Source: Gottschalkia purinilytica (lineage in GTDB: Bacteria; Bacillota; Clostridia; Tissierellales; Gottschalkiaceae). Taken from it: a stretch of DNA of 64,000 nt. Within the stretch, counting starts at the first letter, position 1. Every line of letters begins with the position of its first letter. The notes below the pieces were generated by a model. That model saw nothing but the letters and a program-made list of their open reading frames with translations, did no database searches and was not told the origin of the DNA. The position numbers were made by a program, and so were the translations under genes. Of this stretch, positions 9,975 to 18,456 are shown piece after piece. The stretch covers positions 248,001-312,000 of the forward strand of contig NZ_LGSS01000002.1 in assembly GCF_001190785.1 (NCBI RefSeq). Direction: 5' to 3'.

Positions 9975-11642
9975 ATGATAGACTTTGGAACTGCTAACCC
10001 ACCTGATAACCCAACAGATAGTGAAAGACATGAACTTATTTTAAATAACTTACGAGATTTAAATAGAACGGATGACTATTATAACATAATAAAATATCTA
10101 GGTCCTATGAAAGAGATAACTAAAATAGCTCCTCCTGGAAAGTTTAAGGGTAAAAAAATAGGAATAATCGGTGCGGGTGCTGCTGGACTTTCTGCTGCGT
10201 TTGAACTTAGAAAGTTGGGATTTGACATAACTATACTTGAATCCTCTAATCGTATAGGAGGTAGAATTTATACATATTATTTTGATAAAGATAAAAAGTT
10301 ATATGGAGAGCTAGGTCCTATGAGGATACCTGTTAGTCATGGAACTTCTTGGCACTACTTGAATATTTTGAACTTGAACACTACATACTTTCCTCAAGAC
10401 GATCCAAATGCATTTATATATATAAATAATGTTAGAGTTAGAAGTGATCCTGAAGGTGAAAATGTAAGGAGAGAAATATACCCTCTTTTTAATCTTTCCA
10501 ATTGGGAAAAAAGACTTCCTTGGACATCTCTTTTACAATATACTCCTGAGTCTACACTGCTAAGTATGCCTTCAGATATCCGTAAAGAAATATTACAAAT
10601 AAGAAAGCATTATCATCCTATGGTATCTTACTGGGATCATTTTAATGCTCGACAAGCCTTTCAGCATTTTGGCATTAGTAATTGTGCTTTAAATATGTTA
10701 TCTGGTTTGTCTCCTATTCTAGCTGCCTTTTGGTACTACGGATATATAGAGATGTTATTTGAATTTCTTTCTCTTTCTTTTGTAGATCTATATAGAATAG
10801 AAGGAGGATTCTCAAATATAACCAAAGCTTTTTTTGAATCCTTAACTAGTTCCAATCCTAAGGAATATGAAAATATTCCAAGTAGTTCTCTAGGTAAAGT
10901 TGATTTTAGATTAAATACAAGGGTATCTGGAATATATCAAAGTTCAAATAGAAACAAAGTTATATTAAAATACAAAGTTAAGAAGAATAAAGAATATGAA
11001 GAAGAATCTTTTGACTATGTGATTTGTACTATGCCTTTTTCTATTCTTAGAACTACAGATGTTTTTCCTCCTTTTTCTAACAGAAAGCAACAAGCCATAA
11101 GAGAACTGGAATATGTTGATAGTCAAAAAACTGCATTACTCTGTAATAGAAGGTTTTGGCAAGAGGGTGGTCCTGCTCAGAGAATAGTTGGTGGAGATTC
11201 TAATACTGACTTGGCTATAGCAGATATATGGTATCCTCCTTATACTCCTAATAGTAATGAACCTGGGGTATTAATTGCATCTTATAACTTAACTACTGAT
11301 GCTGTAAGAGTAGGGGGACTTCCTATAGATATAAGGATAGAAGTGATAAAAAGACAAGTAGAACAGGTTCATGGTCTAACCCCTGGTTATTTGGATTCTA
11401 TAGTTGAAGGCTATGCGTCTATGGATTGGATAAGCGAGCCTAACTATTTAGGAGCTTTTGGCTATTTTAGACCTGAACAAAAAAGACTTTTGTCTTATTA
11501 TACTATAGCTCCAGAATATAATAATAGACTCTTATTTGCAGGTGATCATACTTCTATTAGTCATGGATGGCTAAATGGTTCTTTTCAAACTGCAATGAAA
11601 GCTGCAAATGATATAGCAATTCATTGTAATATGTGTTGCTAG
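9975..11642 (+). CDS. Flavin monoamine oxidase / L-amino-acid oxidase-like protein
   Basis: A 555-residue FAD enzyme of the amine oxidase family, which oxidises an amine or amino acid to the imine and passes electrons to flavin. The Rossmann dinucleotide motif GAGAAG is at residues 66-71, followed by the acidic strand end (ILESS) and the RIGGRIYT signature near 93-100. The C-terminal FAD segment reads LLFAGDHTSISHGWLNGS, close to the AGEHT..PHGW.. pattern of L-amino-acid oxidases. There is no signal peptide, and about 60 extra residues precede the FAD domain. GGGAGTG provides the ribosome site. It stands alone, diverging from the surface operon. The substrate cannot be read from sequence. These enzymes usually use O2, which is odd for an anaerobe. 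Confidence 0.85.
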   Translation: MIDFGTANPPDNPTDSERHELILNNLRDLNRTDDYYNIIKYLGPMKEITKIAPPGKFKGKKIGIIGAGAAGLSAAFELRKLGFDITILESSNRIGGRIYTYYFDKDKKLYGELGPMRIPVSHGTSWHYLNILNLNTTYFPQDDPNAFIYINNVRVRSDPEGENVRREIYPLFNLSNWEKRLPWTSLLQYTPESTLLSMPSDIRKEILQIRKHYHPMVSYWDHFNARQAFQHFGISNCALNMLSGLSPILAAFWYYGYIEMLFEFLSLSFVDLYRIEGGFSNITKAFFESLTSSNPKEYENIPSSSLGKVDFRLNTRVSGIYQSSNRNKVILKYKVKKNKEYEEESFDYVICTMPFSILRTTDVFPPFSNRKQQAIRELEYVDSQKTALLCNRRFWQEGGPAQRIVGGDSNTDLAIADIWYPPYTPNSNEPGVLIASYNLTTDAVRVGGLPIDIRIEVIKRQVEQVHGLTPGYLDSIVEGYASMDWISEPNYLGAFGYFRPEQKRLLSYYTIAPEYNNRLLFAGDHTSISHGWLNGSFQTAMKAANDIAIHCNMCC

Positions 11643-11650
11643 AATAAAAG

Positions 11651-11692
11651 AAGTGCTCAAAAGGTAACTTTAAGTTGTCTTTTGAAGCACTT
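11651..11692. terminator. Bidirectional terminator between amine oxidase and argS-like gene
   Basis: Inverted repeat AAGTGCTCAAAAG / CTTTTGAAGCACTT with a 15-base loop and U-rich flanks on both sides. It serves two converging genes. Confidence 0.75.
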
Positions 11693-11715
11693 ATATTTAA
11701 TCTTTTTATCATATC

Positions 11716-12741
11716 TTAACTTCCAATCATGTCTAATAATATACTTATGAATCTATTAACCACTTTCATTATGTAAAGATGACCTAGTACTTCTTCTTTT
11801 GATTTGGTTCTTAATAGTAGGTTGCTATTATACCTGTGAAATAATTCTGAATATGTATGTATATAGTCGAAAAGCTTATATGGTTCTAGAAATTTTATAG
11901 ATTCTGATATTACATCTTCTAGTTTAAGTATACTAAAAATAAGTTCTTTTCCGTCTTCATCATTAAAGACAATCCCTTCATTATTTTCCGGTAAGTTATA
12001 TCCTTCTTTTTCTAATATTGATATGACATTAGATGTTCTTTCATATAAGTAAGTGATTTTGAAATAGTGACTACCTAGACTATTTTGTCTTGATACTTCA
12101 AGTGGTATATCTATATCACTTTTAAATGTTTTAGATATTGACCAGAAATTTATTTCTTTCCTTGTAAGTATACTTTCTATAGGATCTTCTAATTTTACTC
12201 CATTTCGTAATATTGTTAGCTTCCCTAAGTTTATATTTTTCTTTATGACCTGATTGTCACTTTCTTTTAGTTTATGTGAATCTATCATATCATATCCTTT
12301 AGATGAAAGTATATTCTTTAGTACAAAATAGTAAGACTCAGCTCTGCTTTTTATATCTATATCTTGTTTATTTTCTATATTTAACACTATTTTTTTATTA
12401 GGAGACTTATCTATTATATTTAGTCCATTTTGAATTACCATATCTCCTACTATAGTTATCCATTTTGAATCTAAGAAAATATTTATAAATCCTGGTTCTA
12501 CTATTTCTACTTTTTTTATATTTAACTTTTCTTTATTAATTGAATTAACTATAATTTCTTTTTTGTCTATGTCTTTATAAAAATTTTTTACTTTTAATAT
12601 TACATTTGTAGATAAGTCTCCATTTTCTTTTGTTTTAGGAACTAAAACATCAAACTCAATATCTTTTTCTAAACTTAATGCTTTTTTTATTTCTTCTTTA
12701 AATAGTAAAAATATATCATTTATTTTTCTTATTTTCAACAT
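11716..12741 (-). CDS. Degenerate arginyl-tRNA synthetase-like protein without catalytic core
   Basis: 341 residues, against about 560 for ArgRS. Three parts still look like ArgRS: the N-terminal tRNA-recognition domain ending in VEIVEPGFINIFLDSKWI; the start of the Rossmann fold (IENKQDIDIKSRAESYY, where ArgRS has NPTGPxHIGHxR); and the C-terminal part, with a segment like the ArgRS motif xxxDIDLxxxQSxxNPxYYxxYxxAR (here IDIPLEVSRQNSLGSHYFKI) followed by a DALR-type helical anticodon domain. HIGH is gone and most of the catalytic core, about 200 residues, is missing. The frame is open, with an intact GAGGTAG ribosome site, so the protein may be made. It follows DUF1934 by 8 bases, where clostridia usually carry argS. 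It cannot charge tRNA; a tRNA-binding or regulatory role is possible. A real argS must lie elsewhere. Confidence 0.75.
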   Translation of the reverse strand: MLKIRKINDIFLLFKEEIKKALSLEKDIEFDVLVPKTKENGDLSTNVILKVKNFYKDIDKKEIIVNSINKEKLNIKKVEIVEPGFINIFLDSKWITIVGDMVIQNGLNIIDKSPNKKIVLNIENKQDIDIKSRAESYYFVLKNILSSKGYDMIDSHKLKESDNQVIKKNINLGKLTILRNGVKLEDPIESILTRKEINFWSISKTFKSDIDIPLEVSRQNSLGSHYFKITYLYERTSNVISILEKEGYNLPENNEGIVFNDEDGKELIFSILKLEDVISESIKFLEPYKLFDYIHTYSELFHRYNSNLLLRTKSKEEVLGHLYIMKVVNRFISILLDMIGS

Positions 12742-12749
12742 TGCTACCT

Positions 12750-13166
12750 CTACATTATATCTATTGAAAGTTTATTAGTAGTTTCTATTGAATCTGAAAT
12801 ACTTAGTTGGTATATTAAGTCTATGTTTCCTCTTCCTTTATCAGAAATATTTACGTCTACATGTTTTGTAAGTATTTCCATATCCATATCTCCATACACA
12901 GTTCCATACTCTGATTTATATCTTGTACCCTGTTGAAAAACTAAGCTTGATTTATTATTTCCAAATCTCTTCATAGAAACTTTTCTATCTTCTATTTTTA
13001 GCGTGGTCGTTGCTCCTTCCATTCCTGAAAGTTCTGTTTCATCATATACTAAATAATATGTTCCTTTCTTATTATAGAACTTTCCTTCTGTTATTAACTC
13101 TATAACATTTTCTTCTCCATCTAGTGTTGTTTGAGTACCTTTTATCTTAAGAGTAACTTCTTTCAT
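12750..13166 (-). CDS. ywiB: DUF1934 (YwiB-like) beta-barrel protein
   Basis: 138 residues, matching the DUF1934/YwiB family in length and pattern: an opening beta strand (EVTLKIKGTQTT), the YYLVYDETELSGMEGATTTLK core, and KISMKRFG-like strands. The family is a small lipocalin-like barrel of unknown function, encoded beside argS in many Firmicutes. It lies 10 bases after murI and 8 before the ArgRS-like gene, so three genes appear to form one operon. It is cytoplasmic, with no signal peptide. Confidence 0.85.
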   Translation of the reverse strand: MKEVTLKIKGTQTTLDGEENVIELITEGKFYNKKGTYYLVYDETELSGMEGATTTLKIEDRKVSMKRFGNNKSSLVFQQGTRYKSEYGTVYGDMDMEILTKHVDVNISDKGRGNIDLIYQLSISDSIETTNKLSIDIM

Positions 13167-13176
13167 GATGCACCTC

Positions 13177-13983
13177 CTATAGATTCTCTATATCTACTTT
13201 TTTTATTTCGTGTATATTTCTATTTAAGATATTCCCCCCTATTCTTCTAAACTTTTCTGGATCATCGCTTACGTAATAACAATGGATAGGCTTGTCTACT
13301 TTTCCTGATAATATGTTATTCTGCTTTAGTATTTGCTTTGCTTCCTTTGCTGTTTCAAAAGCTGGATTCACTAGAGATACTCCTTCACCCATAACTTTAG
13401 TTAATGTATATCTAAGTATAGGATAGTGAGTACATCCTAGTACCAAAGTATCTACGTTGTGTTCCTTTAAGTCTAATAGGTATTTTTCTGCTGCTATTCT
13501 AGCTACATCTGTATCTTGCCATCCATCCTCTACAATTTGAACAAATAATGGACATGCTACTCCTATTACTTCTGATGATTTTTTTAGTTCTCTTATTTCT
13601 TTTTGATATGCTTCACTATTTATAGTTCCTGTGGTTCCTATTACTCCTATTTTTCCATTTTTACTTTTAGCTGAAGCTGCTTTGGCTCCTGGCTCTATAA
13701 CTCCTATTATAGGTACATCGAAATGTTCTAATGCTTCTTTTAATGCCATAGCACTTGCTGTATTACAAGCTATAATAATAGCCTTTACATTCTTACTTAG
13801 TAAAAATTTTATACATTGAAAAGAATACTTCATTACTGTTTCTTTTGATTTAGTACCATAAGGTATTCTTGCTGTATCTCCAAAGTAAACTATATCCTCA
13901 TTTGGCAATTGTTCTGTAACTTCTTTTAGTACAGTTAATCCTCCAATTCCTGAGTCAAATATTCCTATAGGTCTGTTATCCAT
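13177..13983 (-). CDS. murI: Glutamate racemase
   Basis: 268 residues, the usual length. The enzyme interconverts L- and D-glutamate to supply D-Glu for peptidoglycan precursors. Both catalytic cysteines are present: IIACNTASA near residue 72 and LVLGCTHYPIL near 182. The opening IGIFDSGIGGLTVLKE and the GDTARIPYGTKS segment are family hallmarks. AAAGGAG precedes the ATG. It heads an operon with DUF1934 and the ArgRS-like relic. Confidence 0.97.
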   Translation of the reverse strand: MDNRPIGIFDSGIGGLTVLKEVTEQLPNEDIVYFGDTARIPYGTKSKETVMKYSFQCIKFLLSKNVKAIIIACNTASAMALKEALEHFDVPIIGVIEPGAKAASAKSKNGKIGVIGTTGTINSEAYQKEIRELKKSSEVIGVACPLFVQIVEDGWQDTDVARIAAEKYLLDLKEHNVDTLVLGCTHYPILRYTLTKVMGEGVSLVNPAFETAKEAKQILKQNNILSGKVDKPIHCYYVSDDPEKFRRIGGNILNRNIHEIKKVDIENL

Positions 13984-14120
13984 ATTACCGCTCCTTTCGG
14001 TTACCGTTTACTTTTAAGTGTTAATTTATATTTTCTATAGTATATATGTTAGTATTGTATCAACTATAGTATATTATATGTTAAAAATATATAAATAGCC
14101 AAATAAAACTTTAGTAAAAA

Positions 14121-14159
14121 AATATGAGGTAGGCTAATTATATTAGCCTACCTCATATT
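14121..14159 (-). terminator. Terminator of sleB-ypeB
   Basis: Perfect 18-bp inverted repeat with a 3-base loop, followed on the minus strand by a run of seven U. It overlaps the ypeB stop codon. Confidence 0.9.
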
Positions 14160-15546
14160 AAAATGTAAGTGTTCCATTTTCATCTATTATTAACCTTAAA
14201 ATTTGTTCCTCTTTTCCTGTTAGTGCATTTATATATACTATGAAGTCTTCGTTTTTATATTTTCCTCTAAACTCATAACATAGCACTTCTTGATTTATTC
14301 CTTTTGGAATAATTGCAAGTCTTGTACTTGTAATGTTATAGTCTTGTTTTACTCTACTTCTAGCTTCTTCTTCACTTATTTGTGGCTCACTTATTTGTCT
14401 TTGGTGATGTTGTTGTAAGTAAAGTGTTGAATCAATTCCTACTATTTCTCCATTGTCCAATGCTACTTTAACTTTTACAAGATCTGGATACACTGTTACA
14501 TTATTTTCTGTATATGCATAGTTAAATACAGCTATACCGTCATTTCTAAGAGAATAGTTCGGCTCCATATTTTTAAATCCTTTTTCTTCTAAGAACAGTC
14601 TTGCTTTTTCTTGAGCTTCTCCCATTGTTAACTTATGTTTTCCTACAGTTCTTGGATTCGCCATCCATACTACGCTTCCACCTTTTTTACTTACACTAAT
14701 ATATATTGCTTTTTCTTTGTCTGCATTTTCAGGTGTTACGCTAAATGTATATGAAGGTATAGTAGCTTCTGAATCTAGATTCTTTCCTGCTTCAAATTGA
14801 GTTATTTTTCTTACTTTTTTTGCTCCTAAGAAATCTTTTACTATTTTTTTAGCCTCTTCTAAAGTTACATTTTTATCTCCTAATGCTTTAGGTTTTATCT
14901 TTCTTGCTTGATCTGAGAAAGGTCCATCATATATTAACTCTGGATATTTTGTCATTTCTTCTTCAAGCTTTACTAGTTGAGTGTTTAGCATATCCTTATT
15001 TGCTTTTCTCATTTGTTTATCTTCTCTATTTCTTATTTCATCAAAGTTTAGATCACCCTTCATAATTTTTCTATGAAGTCCTGATAATTCACTTGATAAG
15101 AATGTACTATATTTACTAAGTTCATTTAGAGAGTTTCTTTGTTCTTCTGTTAGTTCTTTCCCTTCTAAATGATCTTTTATAAGTGAGTTACAATAATCTG
15201 AAACTTGTGTTAAAAACCTAGTTGTCTTACTCATGTCTGAATGCCTTATTGGCATTTGTGATAACTTTTCTTGGGCTGCAGCAGATTGTTGCATTATTTG
15301 TGATAGTAATACTATGTTTTGCTCTTTTGATTCAGAAAGTAAGGCTTTAGATAAAGATACTTCTACATTTTCTATATGATCTTTTGTATCATAGAAAAGT
15401 CTTTGATATCCATTATTAAGAGCTGTTTTATATTCTTTTCTCATGTTACTTTGATTAATTCCCCAAGCTGCCAATCCTATTAAAAGTATAGCTAAAGGTA
15501 TAGCTATAAGAGCAGTTTTGTTATAATTTCTTTCTCGTTTATCCAA
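14158..15546 (-). CDS. ypeB: Germination protein YpeB
   Basis: 462 residues. An N-terminal membrane anchor (TALIAIPLAILLIGLAAWGI) is followed by a coiled, helical region with Gln/Ser-rich segments (LLSQIMQQSAAAQEKLSQ) and then PepSY-type repeats near residues 230-300, 300-370 and 390-460 (VTLEEAKKIVKDFLG; LTMGEAQEKARLFL; ISEEEARSRVK). YpeB is needed to install or stabilise the cortex hydrolase SleB in the spore. It lies 17 bases after sleB, as in Bacillus, and shares its terminator. Confidence 0.95.
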   Translation of the reverse strand: MDKRERNYNKTALIAIPLAILLIGLAAWGINQSNMRKEYKTALNNGYQRLFYDTKDHIENVEVSLSKALLSESKEQNIVLLSQIMQQSAAAQEKLSQMPIRHSDMSKTTRFLTQVSDYCNSLIKDHLEGKELTEEQRNSLNELSKYSTFLSSELSGLHRKIMKGDLNFDEIRNREDKQMRKANKDMLNTQLVKLEEEMTKYPELIYDGPFSDQARKIKPKALGDKNVTLEEAKKIVKDFLGAKKVRKITQFEAGKNLDSEATIPSYTFSVTPENADKEKAIYISVSKKGGSVVWMANPRTVGKHKLTMGEAQEKARLFLEEKGFKNMEPNYSLRNDGIAVFNYAYTENNVTVYPDLVKVKVALDNGEIVGIDSTLYLQQHHQRQISEPQISEEEARSRVKQDYNITSTRLAIIPKGINQEVLCYEFRGKYKNEDFIVYINALTGKEEQILRLIIDENGTLTF

Positions 15547-15563
15547 TTATCTCACCTCCATAT

Positions 15564-16340
15564 CTATAATCCAAACCAGTGTTTGCCTATTTTTAGCATA
15601 ACTTTTCTAGACCAAATCCATTTACTAGTAGCTGTCTGAGGATTCCAATAGTATAAGCATCCATAACTAGGATCCCAACCATTTAATGCATCTCTTGCAG
15701 CTTTTATAGATTCAGCATCTGGCGTTAAATTAATTTGACCGTCTGCTACTGCTGTAAATGCAAGTGGTTGATATATAACTCCTGCTATAGTGTTAGGAAA
15801 TGCTGCATCGTTTACCCTATTTAATATAACCGCTGCAACTGCTACTTTTCCTACATAAGGCTCTCCTCTTGCTTCTCCATGTATCGCTCTAGCTAGTAAA
15901 TATACATCATCTTCTCTATTTACACCTGTATTTCCTGGGCTTGAAGTATTAGTAGTAAAAGTTAATCCTAATGCTCTTGCTGTTTCTCCACCTACTATTC
16001 CATCTTGTGCAAGTCCATTACTTCTTTGGAAGTTTATAACCCCTCTGTATGTATCTGCACCATACACACCATCTACTTTTCCGTTAAAGTAACCCCATCT
16101 AAGTAGTTTATCTTGAACAGTTTTTACATCTTCTCCTGTAGATCCCCAATAAAGTTGTTTCTCTTGTTGCATAAGAGCTACTTCTTCAGAAGATTCTTCT
16201 TTATTTACAACTTTATCTAACTGTTTACTTGTTTCTTTATTCGTAAGAGTATCTATTTTTGGCTTATTGTTTATATATGTCAGTCCTAGTATTGAAGCTA
16301 AAAGTATAGATCCACTAAGAAACAGAACTATTTTTTTCAA
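15564..16340 (-). CDS. sleB: Spore cortex-lytic enzyme SleB
   Basis: 258 residues. A membrane or signal helix (IVLFLSGSILLASILGLTYI) is followed by a peptidoglycan-binding domain (DVKTVQDKLLRWGYFNGKVD, residues about 70-130) and a C-terminal cell-wall hydrolase domain from about 145. The latter holds the catalytic glutamate context LARAIHGEARGEPYVGKVAV, and ends in YYWNPQTATSKWIW. SleB is a lytic transglycosylase acting on muramic-lactam-containing cortex peptidoglycan during germination. It forms a bicistron with ypeB. A long gap to spoIIR suggests its own promoter, expected to be sigma-G but not resolved here. Confidence 0.96.
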   Translation of the reverse strand: MKKIVLFLSGSILLASILGLTYINNKPKIDTLTNKETSKQLDKVVNKEESSEEVALMQQEKQLYWGSTGEDVKTVQDKLLRWGYFNGKVDGVYGADTYRGVINFQRSNGLAQDGIVGGETARALGLTFTTNTSSPGNTGVNREDDVYLLARAIHGEARGEPYVGKVAVAAVILNRVNDAAFPNTIAGVIYQPLAFTAVADGQINLTPDAESIKAARDALNGWDPSYGCLYYWNPQTATSKWIWSRKVMLKIGKHWFGL

Positions 16341-16452
16341 ATTTTTATCCTCCCTTCAATATTGAAAAGGTTTTTTATTTTATTTGCTTAAAGTGTGTAC
16401 ATATATTTTCTGTAAATAATTAAGAATTATTCAAAAAAATAAGAAATAAAAA

Positions 16453-16488
16453 AAATAAAGTTAGAACTTTAAAGTTTTAACTTTATTT
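16453..16488 (-). terminator. Terminator of spoIIR
   Basis: A 15-bp stem with one mismatch (AAATAAAGTTAGAAC / GTTTTAACTTTATTT) and a U-rich tail on the minus strand. It overlaps the spoIIR stop codon. Confidence 0.8.
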
Positions 16489-17172
16489 CATTATTTCTTT
16501 CATTTCATCTGTCTCATTTTTAGTTACGAATATTTTTTCAAATACCTCTGCTATTTTAGATTTTAATTTTATAGGTTGATCTTGTGGTGATTCTTCATAT
16601 GTACTTGACACAATACCATATTCATCTTCTGTTAATACTTCTTTTAATCTATTTTCTGTCTTTTTATCCGTTAATCCATTTTTTGCATCTACAAAACATA
16701 GTGGAGGAAACATAACACACCACCAGTTTTGTCCATTTCCTTCACCTATGATTATTCTTACACTTTCATATTCTCCAGCAGGAAGTGTAAAATTTCCATA
16801 TGATTTAGTAGGAAAAGTATGTTTTCCTAACTTTATATCTACATCATAATCCTTACCACTTTCTTTTATTTCTTTTAATGCTATATCTCTTATTTCGTTC
16901 ATATTTTGCTTTATTATTTTTCTCGTCTCTTCTATAGACTTAGAATTTATAAATTTATGACTTATTTCATTAAGTACTTTGTCTCTTACTTTTAATTTCA
17001 ATTCTTGATCTTCTGGTAAGTCACTATTTGCAAGAACATGAAATCTTATAAGTTTGTCCTTATAAGTTTCGCTAGTTTTATAATATTTTTTTGATGCTAT
17101 AATTCCAATACTTATTATAACTAAAGAAAACATAATAGTAATAAAAAATCCCTTTTTATTCTTAATAGACAT
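16483..17172 (-). CDS. spoIIR: Stage II sporulation protein R
   Basis: 229 residues. An N-terminal membrane/signal helix (GFFITIMFSLVIISIGIIAS) is followed by the SpoIIR core: IRFHVLANSDLPEDQELKLK, VRDKVLNEI, YGNFTLPAGEYESVRIIIG and GQNWWCVMFPPLCFVD. SpoIIR is made in the forespore and is sent to the intermembrane space, where it triggers SpoIIGA to process pro-sigma-E in the mother cell. In the family it is transcribed by sigma-F; I could not identify that promoter with confidence. A ribosome site (GGGGG) lies before the ATG. Confidence 0.96.
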   Translation of the reverse strand: MSIKNKKGFFITIMFSLVIISIGIIASKKYYKTSETYKDKLIRFHVLANSDLPEDQELKLKVRDKVLNEISHKFINSKSIEETRKIIKQNMNEIRDIALKEIKESGKDYDVDIKLGKHTFPTKSYGNFTLPAGEYESVRIIIGEGNGQNWWCVMFPPLCFVDAKNGLTDKKTENRLKEVLTEDEYGIVSSTYEESPQDQPIKLKSKIAEVFEKIFVTKNETDEMKEIMK

Positions 17173-17277
17173 GATGATAACCCCCTAATAAAAAAATAAT
17201 TATAATTAACGTTCGTATTTATCAATATTTTTTATGGTTATCATTAAGTATTAACAAAAAGGAACTTTCTAAACATA

Positions 17278-18456
17278 TTATTTTATACTTCCTGTCCTTC
17301 TAAATCTAGCATCCACACTCACATTTATCTTTACTTCTGGAAATATGTGATCCCAATCATTCTTTATTTCCTTCCATAATTTCGGCTCAAACTTACTTAT
17401 ATAATCACCTATTCCTACAACATCAGTATTAAGTTCTTTTTGTAACTTATTTAACGTATAATCTATTTCACCTTTTATTACCTGTTCTGCTTTCTTTTCT
17501 AACTCTTTTAAAAAATTGTCATTACTTAATTCAGGTTTACCATTCAATATATATTCTGAAGTTCCACCTTCAGTTGTTACCTTTATATCCATAACTATTT
17601 TGTCATCTTCTATTCTCAGGTTTCTAAATACGTGTATGTCATGAGTTATATAAGGGATTGTTATATTTTTATGTATTACATTGAATATGTCATTATTAGA
17701 CTTTTTCTTTAATATTGATACTGCTCTAGTTTCTTTTACTCCTAACCAGTCTATAAATTTATAGTCTTTTATTAATGCACTTCCTTCTACCTTTACTTCA
17801 TCTTTAGCTGAACTTACTGTAACTTTAGGTATTAATGCCGTCTTAGAAGTCTTTAAAGATGCAACAACTTCTTCAAGGTTTTGAGGTATATATGTAGAAG
17901 TAACTTTTGGTTTTTCAGTTAAGTCTTGTAGATAAGAAGCTACTAACGGCTGTATTTTAGGATTTGCTTCTACTATTTCGTCTCCTCTTCCTTCTGCCAC
18001 AAATAACTCTAGTTTACGAGTTATGTCGTCTTGTCTATTTAGTGCATCTATCATTTGTCTAAAATAAATCGGATTTTTTGTTACATCTAATCCCATTACT
18101 GCAACTTTCATATGCTTAAAAAATGTATTTCCTGTCGCCTTAGATGAAACCTGTCGACTTCCTTCATAAGGGTTTTTAGCTACTGTTTTTAATACATGTT
18201 TTACTTTGGGGCTCTTACCTGTAGTCTTAGTTTGTATGTTTTCAAAGTTAGGCATAACATAAGTCATAGTGAATTTATTTTCTGAAGGTTTTTTAGTTTT
18301 TCTACCTTCTCCGTTCTCATCTTCATCTTTATATAAATCCATTGCAACAGACATTATAAAGAGTCTTTCATTTATCTCTACTCTATCCCAACATCCTGTT
18401 GTTAAAGTTAGTATAATAATAAATACGATTATCATTTTTAATAATCTATTTATCAT
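17278..18456 (-). CDS. gerC: Ger(x)C-family spore germination lipoprotein (second copy)
   Basis: 392 residues. A lipoprotein signal with lipobox LTTGC precedes the strictly typical GCWDRVEINERLFIMSVAMD. The GerAC fold follows, ending in FEPKLWKEIKNDWDHIFPEV and a basic tail. These lipoproteins sit on the outer face of the spore inner membrane and cooperate with GerA and GerB subunits in germinant sensing. Its start overlaps the preceding gerB by 11 bases. It clearly resembles the copy at 19568-20731 in order and sequence, so the pair arose by duplication. Confidence 0.95.
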   Translation of the reverse strand: MINRLLKMIIVFIIILTLTTGCWDRVEINERLFIMSVAMDLYKDEDENGEGRKTKKPSENKFTMTYVMPNFENIQTKTTGKSPKVKHVLKTVAKNPYEGSRQVSSKATGNTFFKHMKVAVMGLDVTKNPIYFRQMIDALNRQDDITRKLELFVAEGRGDEIVEANPKIQPLVASYLQDLTEKPKVTSTYIPQNLEEVVASLKTSKTALIPKVTVSSAKDEVKVEGSALIKDYKFIDWLGVKETRAVSILKKKSNNDIFNVIHKNITIPYITHDIHVFRNLRIEDDKIVMDIKVTTEGGTSEYILNGKPELSNDNFLKELEKKAEQVIKGEIDYTLNKLQKELNTDVVGIGDYISKFEPKLWKEIKNDWDHIFPEVKINVSVDARFRRTGSIK

